Source: Caballeronia peredens (GTDB lineage: Bacteria; Pseudomonadota; Gammaproteobacteria; Burkholderiales; Burkholderiaceae). From it: DNA of 64,000 bases. The stretch covers positions 1 through 64,000 of the forward strand of contig FCOH02000009.1 of the NCBI GenBank assembly GCA_001544595.2. Reading direction: 5' to 3'. Of the stretch, positions 52,849-62,060 are shown piece by piece. Numbering within the stretch: position 1 is the stretch's first letter; each line of letters begins with the position of its first letter. The notes beneath the pieces are model-generated. The model had not been told where the DNA came from and did no database searches. It saw only the letters and a program-made list of their open reading frames with translations. Position numbers and translations under genes: made by a program.

Positions 52849-53116
52849 CGCGGTTTCCCTCGTTTCGATGGGCTGATTACTGCAAATCGCGTGCCGCCAA
52901 AGCGACGCGTCGAGCGGCTGACCGCGCTTTGGGGTATGTCGCCGCCATTCCGTCTACGATACTGACGTCAAGTTAACCAAAACCCATGGCTCGGTGCGCG
53001 GACGTGGCCCGGCACGTGTAGTGCTATTCTGACCATCCCGCCGCCCGCAAGTCGCGGTCGACGATTCGCTCATGTGGTTACGTCAGGCGAATAATGCCGC
53101 CGTCTAGGAGAAGCCC

Positions 53117-54034
53117 ATGGTCGCCCGTTCGATTGCGTCGCTCTCTCTTTCTTTCGGTCTGGTCTCGATTCCGGTCCGACTCTACTCAGCGACGGAGAGC
53201 TCATCCGAAGTGCGGTTCAACATGCTTGCGCCAGACGGCTCGCGTGTGAAGCAACAATACGTTTCCGAGAGCACGGGCAAAGTGGTCGAGCGAAGCTCGA
53301 TGCAGAAGGGGTACCAATTCGAGAAGGACCGATACGTGGTCTTCACCGGTGATGAACTCAAGGCGCTGGAGGAAGGCGCGAGCCACATTGTAGAAATCGT
53401 GTCGTTCGTTCCTGAAAAGTCCGTCGACCCACTCTTCTACGACAAGGCGTACTTCATCGCTCCCGACAAGCGCGGTGGCAAGCCATACAGCCTTCTACAG
53501 GAGGCGCTTTCCCGAACTGGCCGCTGCGCGTTGGCGAAGTGGGCGTACAAGGGAAAGACTCGCATTGTCCAAGTTCGTCCGACCCCGGACGGCATGGTCT
53601 TCCAGCAGCTTCTGTTTGCAGACGAAGTCCGCTCTCTTAGAGACCTCGATATCGAACATGCCGCGGTGTCTGAATCGGAACTGAAGCTTGCAGTCCAAAT
53701 CATCGAGCAGGGTGCCGAGGACAACTACGACGCATCAGCGTATGAAGACGAAGAGAAAAAGCGCGTCCTGGGTGCCATCGACCGCAAAATTGAAGGCAAA
53801 CAAATTGTTGCGCCCGAGGCTGGCGAAGCTGCGCCAACTGGCGAAGTGATTGACTTGATGGAAGCGCTGCGCGCTAGTCTCGCGAAGAGCGGCGAGAAGG
53901 CGAAGCCGGCAGACAAGCGGAAGACCGCGTCGAAAGCTGCGGAGGAGCCGGTCGTTCCAAAAACTCGCAAACCCGCCGCTCGAGCGCCAAAGGTTGCCGT
54001 CGAAACTCCGGCGAAGGTGCGCGCCCGAAAGTGA
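53117..54034 (+). CDS. ku: Non-homologous end joining protein Ku
   Basis: A 305-residue homodimeric ring protein that binds double-strand ends and recruits LigD. ARSIASLSLSFGLVSIPVRL at the start, YVVFTGDELKALEEGAS and YFIAPDKRGGKPYSLLQEAL in the core are canonical. The C-terminal about 50 residues are a Lys/Ala/Pro-rich tail (RKTASKAAEEPVVPKTRKP) of the kind that helps DNA threading. Its stop overlaps the next gene's start by 4 bases. Confidence 0.96.
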   Translation: MVARSIASLSLSFGLVSIPVRLYSATESSSEVRFNMLAPDGSRVKQQYVSESTGKVVERSSMQKGYQFEKDRYVVFTGDELKALEEGASHIVEIVSFVPEKSVDPLFYDKAYFIAPDKRGGKPYSLLQEALSRTGRCALAKWAYKGKTRIVQVRPTPDGMVFQQLLFADEVRSLRDLDIEHAAVSESELKLAVQIIEQGAEDNYDASAYEDEEKKRVLGAIDRKIEGKQIVAPEAGEAAPTGEVIDLMEALRASLAKSGEKAKPADKRKTASKAAEEPVVPKTRKPAARAPKVAVETPAKVRARK

Positions 54035-54873
54035 GCAAGCGCGACGTATCGCACTACGTGTCACTCGCCAAACTTCAATCGATGCTTGGCGTGTCGCGCG
54101 GCGTCGTCGATGGCCTCATCGAGTTAGGTCTCGTGACGCCTACCCGAGGACCTCGCAACGCGTTGCGCTTCACGTTCCAAGACGTCGTCCTTGTGCGCAC
54201 GGCATTGCAGTTGCGGACTGCGAAGACCACGCCGCGTAAGCTGCGGGAGGCGCTCGACCGACTCAAACGCGAGCTTCCTGACGAGCTTCCATTGTCCGGC
54301 ATCCGCATCGCTGCCGAGGGAGACGCGATTGTTGTCAAGACGGGGCCGTCACGGTGGGACGCGGTAACAGGTCAGATGCTGCTCGACTTCGAAGTAGCCA
54401 AGGTCGGAGGCGATGTCGTGCTGTTTGACGCGACGCCTGAGCGCAAAAACTCGGCAACTGCGCAGGCACAGGAACGATACGATTTGGCTGAACAGTTGCT
54501 GGCGGCTGACCCGGACGCTGCCGAGCAGAACTACAGGCGCGCCATCGAGCTGTCTCTCGAGCCCTTTTACGCTGCGTACGTCGACCTCGGCGCTTTATTG
54601 TGCGAGGACGAACATCAATGCGGTGAGGCGCTGCGCGTGTTCGACCAAGCGCTTGAGCATTTCCCGGACGATGCAGTGCTGCATTTCAATCGAGCGGTGG
54701 CGCTCGACACGATGGGGCGGCTTGATGAGGCAAGGAGGAGCTATGAGAAATGCCTGGCGCTGAATCCGGACTACGCCGACGCCCATCACAATCTCGCCAT
54801 CTTGTTAGACAAGGGCGGCGACCGCCGCGGTCTAATTAGACATTTAAACGCCTATCGACGTTTGAACAATTAA
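54031..54873 (+). CDS. MerR-like HTH plus TPR-repeat protein coupled to ku
   Basis: A 280-residue protein starting at a GTG in a GTGA overlap with the ku stop. Residues about 10-75 form a MerR-type winged HTH (YVSLAKLQSMLGVSRGVVDG, then GLVTPTRG). Residues about 145-280 are tetratricopeptide repeats (AEQNYRRAIELSLEPFYAAY, ALRVFDQALEHFPDDAVLHF, ARRSYEKCLALNPDYADAHH). It is likely a regulator or scaffold tied to the NHEJ genes; this pairing is inferred from overlap alone. Confidence 0.82.
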   Translation: MSKRDVSHYVSLAKLQSMLGVSRGVVDGLIELGLVTPTRGPRNALRFTFQDVVLVRTALQLRTAKTTPRKLREALDRLKRELPDELPLSGIRIAAEGDAIVVKTGPSRWDAVTGQMLLDFEVAKVGGDVVLFDATPERKNSATAQAQERYDLAEQLLAADPDAAEQNYRRAIELSLEPFYAAYVDLGALLCEDEHQCGEALRVFDQALEHFPDDAVLHFNRAVALDTMGRLDEARRSYEKCLALNPDYADAHHNLAILLDKGGDRRGLIRHLNAYRRLNN

Positions 54874-55515
54874 GGTCAGCCGTGGCGTGCCTCCTCGCCA
54901 TGCCTGGTGGCGGGTTCGACTTTCGTCACTTCTCCGTCGGTGAGAGAGGACTCGACGACGCGTTCGAAAGTGAAGACGACCAAATTTGATTGCTGCCGTG
55001 CTCTAGGTCGGCGCTAGTCCGGTTCCCGTACATTCAGGCGCAAACTACCCATGTCCGCCGGTCGTCGAGCGCAAAGCACCTTTCGGTAATCTTTGTCCCC
55101 GCACTACAACGATAAGCCCATCATGGTGTGGCGGTAGCCGTTGTCCGCATGGCAGCATTTGCTTAACCCGAATCCGGGATTAGACCAAGCTGGCGTTGGG
55201 TGACGCGGTCGCGGAAGGTGCTTTCGACGACAAGGACTCGAAAGTAACACCCGCAAAGGGCCAAATGAATTGAGCGACCCAAGCTTAAGTAGAGTACGTG
55301 TTGGGCTTTCTCCCGTCGGTGGAGCGTTTCGGTTCCACTTCCGGCGCTAGCACTGAGCGAATATTGCCTCAGCAACGTCTGTAGCCGCGGCATCCTTGCG
55401 GTGCGCCTTGGCGCTCGGGTCAGGTTGCCTGCACCACATCGCATCCCCGTGGATGCGAAAAACATCGGGAATCGAAACTGCGTGTTGTGCAGCGACGTTC
55501 CGAGGAGTATCAATC
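54874..55515. other. Upstream region of the LOV kinase gene
   Basis: About 640 bases with no convincing gene. The frame of the kinase is open back to 55396, but that part lacks a domain. Promoter elements not identified. Confidence 0.4.
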
Positions 55516-57117
55516 ATGCGTCTAGCAAGAGACGACCCCCGCGCCTGCGAAGAAAATAGCGCTGAGTTCGTTCCGCGCCAGGATGACCTGTTCTTCGCCG
55601 CCGTGACAACGACACGTACGCCCATGCTGGTTGCGGACGCGCGTCTCCCCGACTATCCAATTATCTTTGCCAACGATGCGTTCCGGAGGTTAACGGGCTA
55701 CAGCGACTCCGAAATATACGGCCATAACTGCCGGTTCCTGCAGGGTCCCGATACCGACCTAGTAGTGCTCAATGAGCTCCGTATTGCCTTATCAGAGAAA
55801 CGGGAGTTTGCCGCCGAGGTCCTCAATTACCGAAAAGACAAGTCAACCTTTTGGAACGAGCTGTTCATTTCGCCGATTTTCAACGAAGAAAACGAGCTCA
55901 TATACTTCTTCGCGTCGCAAGTTGACGTGAGCCGCAGACATGAGGCTGAAGAAGGTTTGCATCAAGCTCGGAAGATGGAGGCGCTGGGACAACTGGCCGG
56001 AGGCGTTGCCCACGATTTCAACAATCTTTTGCAGGTCATGGTGGGATATGTGGACCTCCTCGACTTGAGCGTCAAAATGGCTGCCGGAGATGAGCAGCTA
56101 CTAACAAATATCGCGAAGATTCGCGGCGCAGTCAAAACCGCGTCGTCTTTGACCCAACAATTGCTACTTTTCGCGCGAAAGCAGGTAGTCGTTGGTCGTG
56201 CTGTCAACCTCAACAGGGTTTGCGACGATTTGCTTGAGCTCGCGCGGCAAACGCTTGGAGCCACAGTTTCGGTTCGAACCGACTTTGCGAGCAGCCTCCG
56301 GAATTGCATTCTGGATGTCGCGCAGTTTGAAATGGCAATTCTTAATATCATTCTGAATGCTCGGGACGCATTGAATGCCCGACCTGATGCGCGAGTGCTG
56401 CTGCGAACAGCCAACTTCGAGGTAACGAAGGACGAATTGAAAGGGCCGGTCGACTTGCTAGAAGGACACTATGTAACGCTGTCAATTTCTGACAATGGAG
56501 TCGGGATGCCGCCGGAGGTTGTCGAAAAAGTCCTCACCCCGTTCTTTACGACCAAAGGCCAAGGAAAAGGTACGGGCCTTGGTTTGAGCATTGTTGCGGC
56601 TTTTGCACATCAAACGGGCGGCACAATCACCGTATCTTCGGAAGACGGCGTGGGCACGACGTTGACGTTTTATTTTCCGGCACTTGAGACACGGCAGGAG
56701 CCGCAACCAGGCGTCTCCAACGTACTTCGTCAGACAGGGAGCGAGAAAGTCCTCATTGTGGATGACCGCAGGGACGTCGGCGAGGTTGCCGAAGCGATGC
56801 TCAGCGAGTTGGGCTATTCGACGAGACTCGTGTTGAACGCGGAGGACGCCTTGACCATCCTGAGTTCAGGCGAAGAGTTCCACTTGCTTTTTACGGACCT
56901 TGTCATGCCGGGCATGCTGACCGGCGTTGGGCTGGCGCGTGAAGCCAGGCGCCTGAGACCAGACCTCCGAGTGCTCGTAGCGACTGGATATGCTCAGGCT
57001 GTGGTGGACGTGACTGATGTCAATGGCGCGCGGTTCAGGGTCATTCACAAGCCATACAGACAAGCAGACTTGGCGCGTGAGGTTCGCCAGGTGCTCGATG
57101 ATGGACGTCGGCACTAG
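55516..57117 (+). CDS. LOV-domain hybrid histidine kinase with receiver
   Basis: A 533-residue cytoplasmic blue-light sensor. The LOV domain (about 25-140) carries the flavin motif GHNCRFLQ with the adduct-forming Cys72. The kinase has His166 in [12 protein letters not shown], an N box in [11 protein letters not shown], the G box DNGVGMPPE and [11 protein letters not shown]-terminal receiver has Asp461 in [11 protein letters not shown] and the acidic pair in LIVDDRRD. The start ATG at 55516 has GAGGAG upstream. No membrane segment. Output partner unknown; nearby stress genes (catalase, dodecin) are candidates. Confidence 0.94.
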   Translation: MRLARDDPRACEENSAEFVPRQDDLFFAAVTTTRTPMLVADARLPDYPIIFANDAFRRLTGYSDSEIYGHNCRFLQGPDTDLVVLNELRIALSEKREFAAEVLNYRKDKSTFWNELFISPIFNEENELIYFFASQVDVSRRHEAEEGLHQARKMEALGQLAGGVAHDFNNLLQVMVGYVDLLDLSVKMAAGDEQLLTNIAKIRGAVKTASSLTQQLLLFARKQVVVGRAVNLNRVCDDLLELARQTLGATVSVRTDFASSLRNCILDVAQFEMAILNIILNARDALNARPDARVLLRTANFEVTKDELKGPVDLLEGHYVTLSISDNGVGMPPEVVEKVLTPFFTTKGQGKGTGLGLSIVAAFAHQTGGTITVSSEDGVGTTLTFYFPALETRQEPQPGVSNVLRQTGSEKVLIVDDRRDVGEVAEAMLSELGYSTRLVLNAEDALTILSSGEEFHLLFTDLVMPGMLTGVGLAREARRLRPDLRVLVATGYAQAVVDVTDVNGARFRVIHKPYRQADLAREVRQVLDDGRRH

Positions 57118-57340
57118 CGCTTCAATGCGTGAAGAAACGTGGGTGGCCGCCAATCAGGCCATGTAGAGCCCAAGCAGGGGAAGTAGAGTCGCCGAACTGA
57201 AAGGTCTGCGCGAACCCCATGGCAAACAACAACAAGTTTGCGACGGTAAAAATTCGCGCTGTCTGAAATAGCTACGCATGATTATCCGTCAGGCTACCTC
57301 CAATGTACGGAACCCGCACTGGCGTGCGGGCTCCGATGTT

Positions 57341-58216
57341 TCACTTAACAGCCTCGCCCACTCCGAGGTCGGCGCCAGTTAAGGGGTCGGCCGTGGTATC
57401 GGACGCGGTGCGGGATGCCATGGCCCGCAGCACTTCGGCATCGTCCGCAGTCACGTTAACCATCGCCAAGCCGTCGCCGCCGTCTACTGCCGGCTCAGGT
57501 GCTCCGACAAACTCCCAATCGGGTCCTTCATTCCACGGGCCCCGCGGAGATTCGTCGCCGCTCGACATCTTGTAGTAGACACTGGTGAACTCCGGCACAC
57601 CAGGTAGCTTTCCCTGCGGAAAATTCGGCTGTATCGAGTGAAGCGCTTTCTCGAATGACTTCTGGTGTGCGATTTCCCGGGTCATCAGAAATCCAAGCGT
57701 TTCTTTGATGCCTGGGTCATCCGTCACGTTAATTAGCCTTTCGTAAACAATCTTGGCTCGCGCCTCCGCTGCAATATTAGAGCGAAGGTCCGCCGTGGGC
57801 TCCCCAATGGTGTCAATGTACGCTGCAGACCATGGAACTCCTGCTGAGTTCGTGAGTGCCGGACCTCCCCCATAGAGCAGCGCAGTTGTGTGCGAGTCGT
57901 TGCCGCCGCCGGTCATTGCACGATACAGCTCCGCTTCGCTCTCGACCGCCTCCGCTAGCTGACCCTTTGCACCCTTATTTAGCATCGCGACGATTGAGCC
58001 CACGATTTCAAGATGGCTGAGCTCTTCGGTTGCGATGTCAAAAAGTAGGTCTTTGCGGCCAGGGTCGTCTTCGCCGACGGCTTGTGTGAAATACCGGCAT
58101 GCCGCGCCAAGTTCACCTTGTGGCCCTCCAAACTGTTCGAGCAATAGATTTGCGAGGCCGGGGTTAGGTGCGGCGACACGCACCGTGTATTGCAGGCGTT
58201 TGTTATGTACAAACAT
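57341..58216 (-). CDS. Manganese catalase (non-haem)
   Basis: Dimanganese enzyme that disproportionates hydrogen peroxide, 291 residues. The ferritin-like bundle shows NLLLEQFGGPQGELGAACRY near 23-42, IATEELSHLEIVGSI near 61-75 and FLMTREIAHQKSFEKAL around 178-194, which supply the Glu and His metal ligands. The Met start at 58216 follows GAAGGAG and reads MFVHNKRLQY, the usual opening. The frame is open further upstream but non-homologous. C terminus extended by about 30 residues. Confidence 0.94.
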   Translation of the reverse strand: MFVHNKRLQYTVRVAAPNPGLANLLLEQFGGPQGELGAACRYFTQAVGEDDPGRKDLLFDIATEELSHLEIVGSIVAMLNKGAKGQLAEAVESEAELYRAMTGGGNDSHTTALLYGGGPALTNSAGVPWSAAYIDTIGEPTADLRSNIAAEARAKIVYERLINVTDDPGIKETLGFLMTREIAHQKSFEKALHSIQPNFPQGKLPGVPEFTSVYYKMSSGDESPRGPWNEGPDWEFVGAPEPAVDGGDGLAMVNVTADDAEVLRAMASRTASDTTADPLTGADLGVGEAVK

Positions 58217-58614
58217 GGAGTTCTCCTTCAAAGCGCGGCACGGACGAAGCTCGTCGATGGCGCCTGGGTGAGACAGATTTTGGAAGTCGTTAGATGGGTC
58301 ACGCTGTCGCGTATCGCCGTCCCTGACTGGTGTCTCAGAACGTTGAGTTCTGGCGGACGCGGCAAGGCACCGCGCTTGGTGAGTGAAAATGCCTACGCTC
58401 TCACGCACACCGCGTTCCCGGAGCGAAATTAGAGGGAGATTTGTCGCAACCCTTATCAGTTGCGGTGAGCAGCTTAGAACTCGACGCTTAGGGGCAGCCC
58501 CTTCAACTAAGTACGCGCTATTCGAGAAATCGCGTCACGGATTACGAGCACTGCCCGCATCTGCAGATGCAGCTGTCAGCGTCGCGTCCGGTCGTCGTTC
58601 GCGGCGTTAGTCAG
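58217..58614. other. Gap upstream of the catalase gene
   Basis: About 400 bases holding the catalase promoter. Small overlapping frames only; nothing recognisable. Confidence 0.4.
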
Positions 58615-59028
58615 CTACGCTGTCACGGTGTCCGTGGCTTCCCCAAGCGGAACGCGACGGCCGGTCCGCACCTGCCTCAGGAAAATTTCCGCAATTCCCT
58701 TTGTTGGAATGCTCGCGTCAATACGACGTAGTTCGTCTAGACGACACCATTTGCAGCGTGCAATCTCGTTCGCGGGCACTGGCTCGGCCTTGGGACCAAC
58801 GGTCACTACGAACACAAAGTGCCGAGTCTGCAAGCCGCGAAACTGAAACGCATATCGGACATGTGCAGCGTCGAGCCCTGTTTCTTCTCTCAGCTCGCGA
58901 ACCGCTGCATCGGTAAGCTCCTCGCTCAGCTTGGCTCGGCCGCCGGGAAAGGCCCACCGTCCTCGTGCTCGTGCCACGAGGAGAACTCGTCCGTCGCGCT
59001 CACAAATGACCGTCGCTCTGCGTTTCAT
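58615..59028 (-). CDS. NUDIX hydrolase
   Basis: A 137-residue Nudix domain. The box reads GGRAKLSEELTDAAVRELRE, then ETGL, fitting GX5EX7REUXEEXGU. The opening MKRRATVICERDGRVLLVAR is typical. It hydrolyses a nucleoside diphosphate derivative; the substrate is unknown. In this setting, removal of oxidised nucleotides (MutT-like) is one possibility. Confidence 0.92.
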   Translation of the reverse strand: MKRRATVICERDGRVLLVARARGRWAFPGGRAKLSEELTDAAVRELREETGLDAAHVRYAFQFRGLQTRHFVFVVTVGPKAEPVPANEIARCKWCRLDELRRIDASIPTKGIAEIFLRQVRTGRRVPLGEATDTVTA

Positions 59029-59163
59029 AGGCTCAGCGTTTAGTTGAACGTGCAGGCCGGTTTTAACTCGTCATCGCCAACCCAGGCGAGGCATGAATCA
59101 CGGGCGGCTAAATCCTGAATGATATAGCCTAGAGACTTCTAAGGTTCTTTCGCGAGCTCCGTG

Positions 59164-59508
59164 ATGAAGTCGCGCTCGGGCATCGAAATCAGCTTGCCGG
59201 CCATCATACTCGGCACGGCCTGCCTTATATCTGTGCCGACCCTAATGTTGGCTTTACTCTGGCTCTTCGTCGGAGCGGCCTGCATCGGGCACCGCGACCT
59301 GGAGACCTTTCCTACCGATGGAGTTCCCCGCCGTTGGCGGACCGGTGCCCGCGGTTGGATTCTCTGGATTTATCACATCGCGTGGTGGCCTTGGTACATG
59401 CGAGCGGAGATATCCCAACTCCTCCTCGCCGTAAAGGCGCGGCTGTCGAAGCACTCGCGGCGTGCGGAGTCGGAGGACGCGCCGGACGACAAGTCCGAAT
59501 CGCATTAG
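59164..59508 (+). CDS. Small membrane protein, 114 aa
   Basis: One long hydrophobic helix (ILGTACLISVPTLMLALLWLFV near residues 14-37, split by a Pro) and a second aromatic segment (GWILWIYHIAWWPWY). The C terminus is charged. I take the ATG at 59164, as the preceding GTG adds one residue only. No family recognised. Confidence 0.55.
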   Translation: MKSRSGIEISLPAIILGTACLISVPTLMLALLWLFVGAACIGHRDLETFPTDGVPRRWRTGARGWILWIYHIAWWPWYMRAEISQLLLAVKARLSKHSRRAESEDAPDDKSESH

Positions 59509-59594
59509 AACAAGGGCCGAAAGGTCAGCTCAATCAGGCGCGGCGGTCAGTTCCAGTATGCTCGGCTGAGGGTCGCTCAGGTCTCATCCGCTGC

Positions 59595-59855
59595 TCACGC
59601 CAACAGGTCATCCAGCATTCTGTTAGCGGCATCGACACCCGCTGACAGAGCTGCCGACTCGTTGTCGAAGGCGTTTCCGCTGTCATCGCCCAGCATCAAG
59701 GGTGGGAACACTGGAGTGGTCGACGAATATAGAGAAATCGAAACGACCGCAACGAACCCGGCCGTGATGGGACGCGTCCGTTTAATGACTGCACCCTCGA
59801 AATCCTGCACATGTACGTTCAGCGCGTATGGCTCGCGCGCCCAAACAGTCTGCAT
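59595..59855 (-). CDS. Hypothetical protein, 86 aa
   Basis: The ATG at 59855 has an excellent GGAGG 6 bases upstream, which decides the start against the longer open frame to 60131. MQTVWAREPYALNVHVQDFE, a beta-rich middle, and a final SAALSAGVDAANRMLDDLL helix resemble small proteins of unknown function found in Burkholderiaceae (DUF6566-like in outline). Confidence 0.68.
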   Translation of the reverse strand: MQTVWAREPYALNVHVQDFEGAVIKRTRPITAGFVAVVSISLYSSTTPVFPPLMLGDDSGNAFDNESAALSAGVDAANRMLDDLLA

Positions 59856-60006
59856 GTTTGCCTCCGTTCTGACGAAAAACGCGCGACCGGAACCGACCGG
59901 AATCACGGCTGCCCGGACATTAAAGTCGGCTGAGCAGCTTGTCAAGTCGAAGAGATGGCGAGGAACAGACCTTGCAAGCGGGTACGATTCCAACGCAGGA
60001 GAATCT

Positions 60007-60267
60007 ATGACTACAGGGAAACTACGCGCATTTGTTGCGACGGTGATACTCGCGGGGGCGTCGGTGGCGTATGCCGACACACCAGGTTCGGACTGGATGC
60101 CGAAGGAGCAAGCGATACAAAAGCTCGGCAAGCAAGGCTACGCGAAATCTTATCTGAAGGCGGACGACGGACACTGGGAAGGCGAAGCGACGAAGGGTGG
60201 GCGAATCTATGAACTGCATGTCGACCCGCATTCCGGCGAGATTACCAAGAGCGAGCCGAAGCACTGA
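60007..60267 (+). CDS. Secreted PepSY-domain protein, 86 aa
   Basis: Signal peptide MTTGKLRAFVATVILAGASV, continuing AYA with cleavage likely before DTPG. The mature part is one PepSY-like domain (WMPKEQAIQKLGKQGYAKSY, then a final YELHVDPHSGEITKSEP). Start behind GGAGAATCT. Periplasmic; such proteins often inhibit or chaperone other proteins, with no target evident here. Confidence 0.85.
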   Translation: MTTGKLRAFVATVILAGASVAYADTPGSDWMPKEQAIQKLGKQGYAKSYLKADDGHWEGEATKGGRIYELHVDPHSGEITKSEPKH

Positions 60268-60327
60268 CGGCATGTAGTCGCACGCGCGCCGGAGGCGGAT
60301 AAAATCTTCGTCACCCTCTCTCCCGCG

Positions 60328-60579
60328 CTATGGCTTGAGGTCGGGCCACGCCTTCGTTTGGGCGAGCCGAGCTTCCTCCGAGCCCTCCGGCGCCAGGTAA
60401 TCGTCGCAAACGGCGATAGCTCGCGTCACATCTGTCGATTCAGCGTCGCTCCGCGCCAATAGCTCTTTGCGCCACATCAGGACGTCCTCGCGCCCTCGGT
60501 GGTGCATCTCCCAAACCATCCAGTCAAGTAGATGGACCAGTTCTCGGCTGGGGATGTCCGTCAGTTCTGCGCTGGTCAT
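60328..60579 (-). CDS. Hypothetical protein, 83 aa
   Basis: Starts MTSAELTDIPSRELVHLLDW at 60579, with GAAGGAAC upstream. Helical, with a Trp-rich stretch VWEMHHRGREDVLMWRKELL. No family recognised. Follows the membrane-protein gene on the same strand. Confidence 0.55.
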   Translation of the reverse strand: MTSAELTDIPSRELVHLLDWMVWEMHHRGREDVLMWRKELLARSDAESTDVTRAIAVCDDYLAPEGSEEARLAQTKAWPDLKP

Positions 60580-60602
60580 GACCTGTTCCTTCGTTGGCAG
60601 CG

Positions 60603-61382
60603 TTATGCGTTTCGGCTGCAAGGCTCCGAGGCCGTATTTGCAAACATTCGTGTGCTCCATTGAACGAGCATCGACAGCACTAGCGCAAGTCCGAAAGCAA
60701 TGCCAATGCCTTGGCTAGGGAGCAGCACGGCGAGCGTCAGACAGAATGCGGCAAATGAAAAGCGGCCGAGAACCATCCCTCGCAGCAACGAAACAACAAA
60801 TTCTGAACCGTGAGCACGGTGCGATGATACCGACAGGATGCTTCCGAGCAGTGGAAAGACCGCGAGCAAGCCACTCCACTTCGGCCCAACAGCGGCAGCT
60901 AGGTAGGTGACTACCAATGTGAGCAAGGCACCCAGGACCATTCGCATCGCCAGGTCTCGACGGCGAAGCGGTAGTCCTGGTGCTTCAACTGTGCTGCGCG
61001 GAAGGAATCGCTGACCGATTACGACCGCCACGAAGGCGACGCCGATGCACCACGGCAGAGCAGCAGGCAGTTTGGACAGCACAGATGCGACCAAGAGCCA
61101 GCAGACCAAGGCCAGCGCAAAAGCGGTCGGCCATCTCGCCGTCCGGCAAGCCCACGCATAAGTGAAGTTGAACGCCTCAGAAGCGCAGATTGCGGAAACA
61201 GAGAGCATCGCCGCTTGCGCAGCGAATTCCGGCCCCTTCTCCATTGCAAGCAGAAAGAGTATCGGCCCGGCTACAACAGGAAACCCGGCGAGCCATCCCG
61301 CCGCCTTTGGTCCCCACCATTTGCCAGCCATCGAGATGAACCAGAGGAATGCGGGGACCAGGGCGAGCTTGAGAGCAAGCAT
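60603..61382 (-). CDS. Multi-pass membrane protein (intact paralogue of the pseudogene at 34160-34868)
   Basis: A 259-residue protein with about seven to eight hydrophobic segments (LALKLALVPAFLWFISMAG, GPKAAGWLAGFPVVAGPILF, TAFALALVCWLLVASVLSKL). No transporter family could be named. The start at 61382 is chosen because the decayed copy begins at the same Met; the frame is open to 61472. It ends 23 bases before the small gene at 60328-60579. Confidence 0.75.
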   Translation of the reverse strand: MLALKLALVPAFLWFISMAGKWWGPKAAGWLAGFPVVAGPILFLLAMEKGPEFAAQAAMLSVSAICASEAFNFTYAWACRTARWPTAFALALVCWLLVASVLSKLPAALPWCIGVAFVAVVIGQRFLPRSTVEAPGLPLRRRDLAMRMVLGALLTLVVTYLAAAVGPKWSGLLAVFPLLGSILSVSSHRAHGSEFVVSLLRGMVLGRFSFAAFCLTLAVLLPSQGIGIAFGLALVLSMLVQWSTRMFANTASEPCSRNA

Positions 61383-61404
61383 GGAAATGGCTCGTACGTT
61401 AAAG

Positions 61405-61488
61405 ATGCATTTTATCGACTTTGACCAGAACATTGCGCTCAACGAAATCGCGACGAGCGGGGTTGTCGGCACCGACCAAGCAGCCTGA
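61405..61488 (+). pseudogene. Orphan 3' tail of an LprI-type gene
   Basis: A 27-codon frame ends DQNIALNEIATSGVVGTDQA. The C terminus of the DUF4236-LprI protein ends DQKIALNEMAETGIVGP, so 13 of 16 aligned residues match. The remnant lies next to the 5' end of the intact membrane gene. At the other locus, the full LprI gene lies next to the 5' end of the dead membrane gene, but in the opposite orientation. Confidence 0.6.
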
Positions 61489-62060
61489 CAGTTGGACGGT
61501 CAAGCTCAGACGAGCGGGCGGCTGCCGTAGACATATGCTCGTATCGCTCTGCCGCTCAGCAAATATTTCATCGAAATTCTCTCGCGTAGGCCGAGACTTT
61601 TCTCGAATTCCTGGGCCGCGGCCAAAATCATGGCCCTTCCAGCGACGTATACTTTTAGCAGCCTACCTATTTGGTCAGCTGCCGCGTGGCTGGTCGGACA
61701 TCAACGGCAGCGGCCATGGGACAACCGGTACTGTGGGATAGTCTTGAGACACTGGACAGGGTGGCGAAGTTAGCGCCCTGAGACGAACGGCTGACGGGCG
61801 ACGCTGGCTCCGAGGGGCATCTCACGATGCTTTGGAACGTGTCTGAAGGCCTGGCTTAGGATAATGCTGGGCTCTACTTCACCAAGGGGCATTCAAAAAA
61901 CGAAGCATGTACGCCAGAGAGAAGTGCTTCACATGAACAAAAAAGAAGCGGTCGATGACGGGTATGAGTGGTGACCAACTTGCGGAAGCGGATTTGCACT
62001 GCGAGGTAATGAAGCGACGAGCCACTACACGACTCGTCGCTGCGCAAATCGCGCGGACGG
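61489..62060. other. Region without a recognised gene
   Basis: About 570 bases between the membrane gene and the MFS gene. The frames present give Arg-rich translations with no domain. No tRNA, repeat or terminator seen. Confidence 0.4.
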
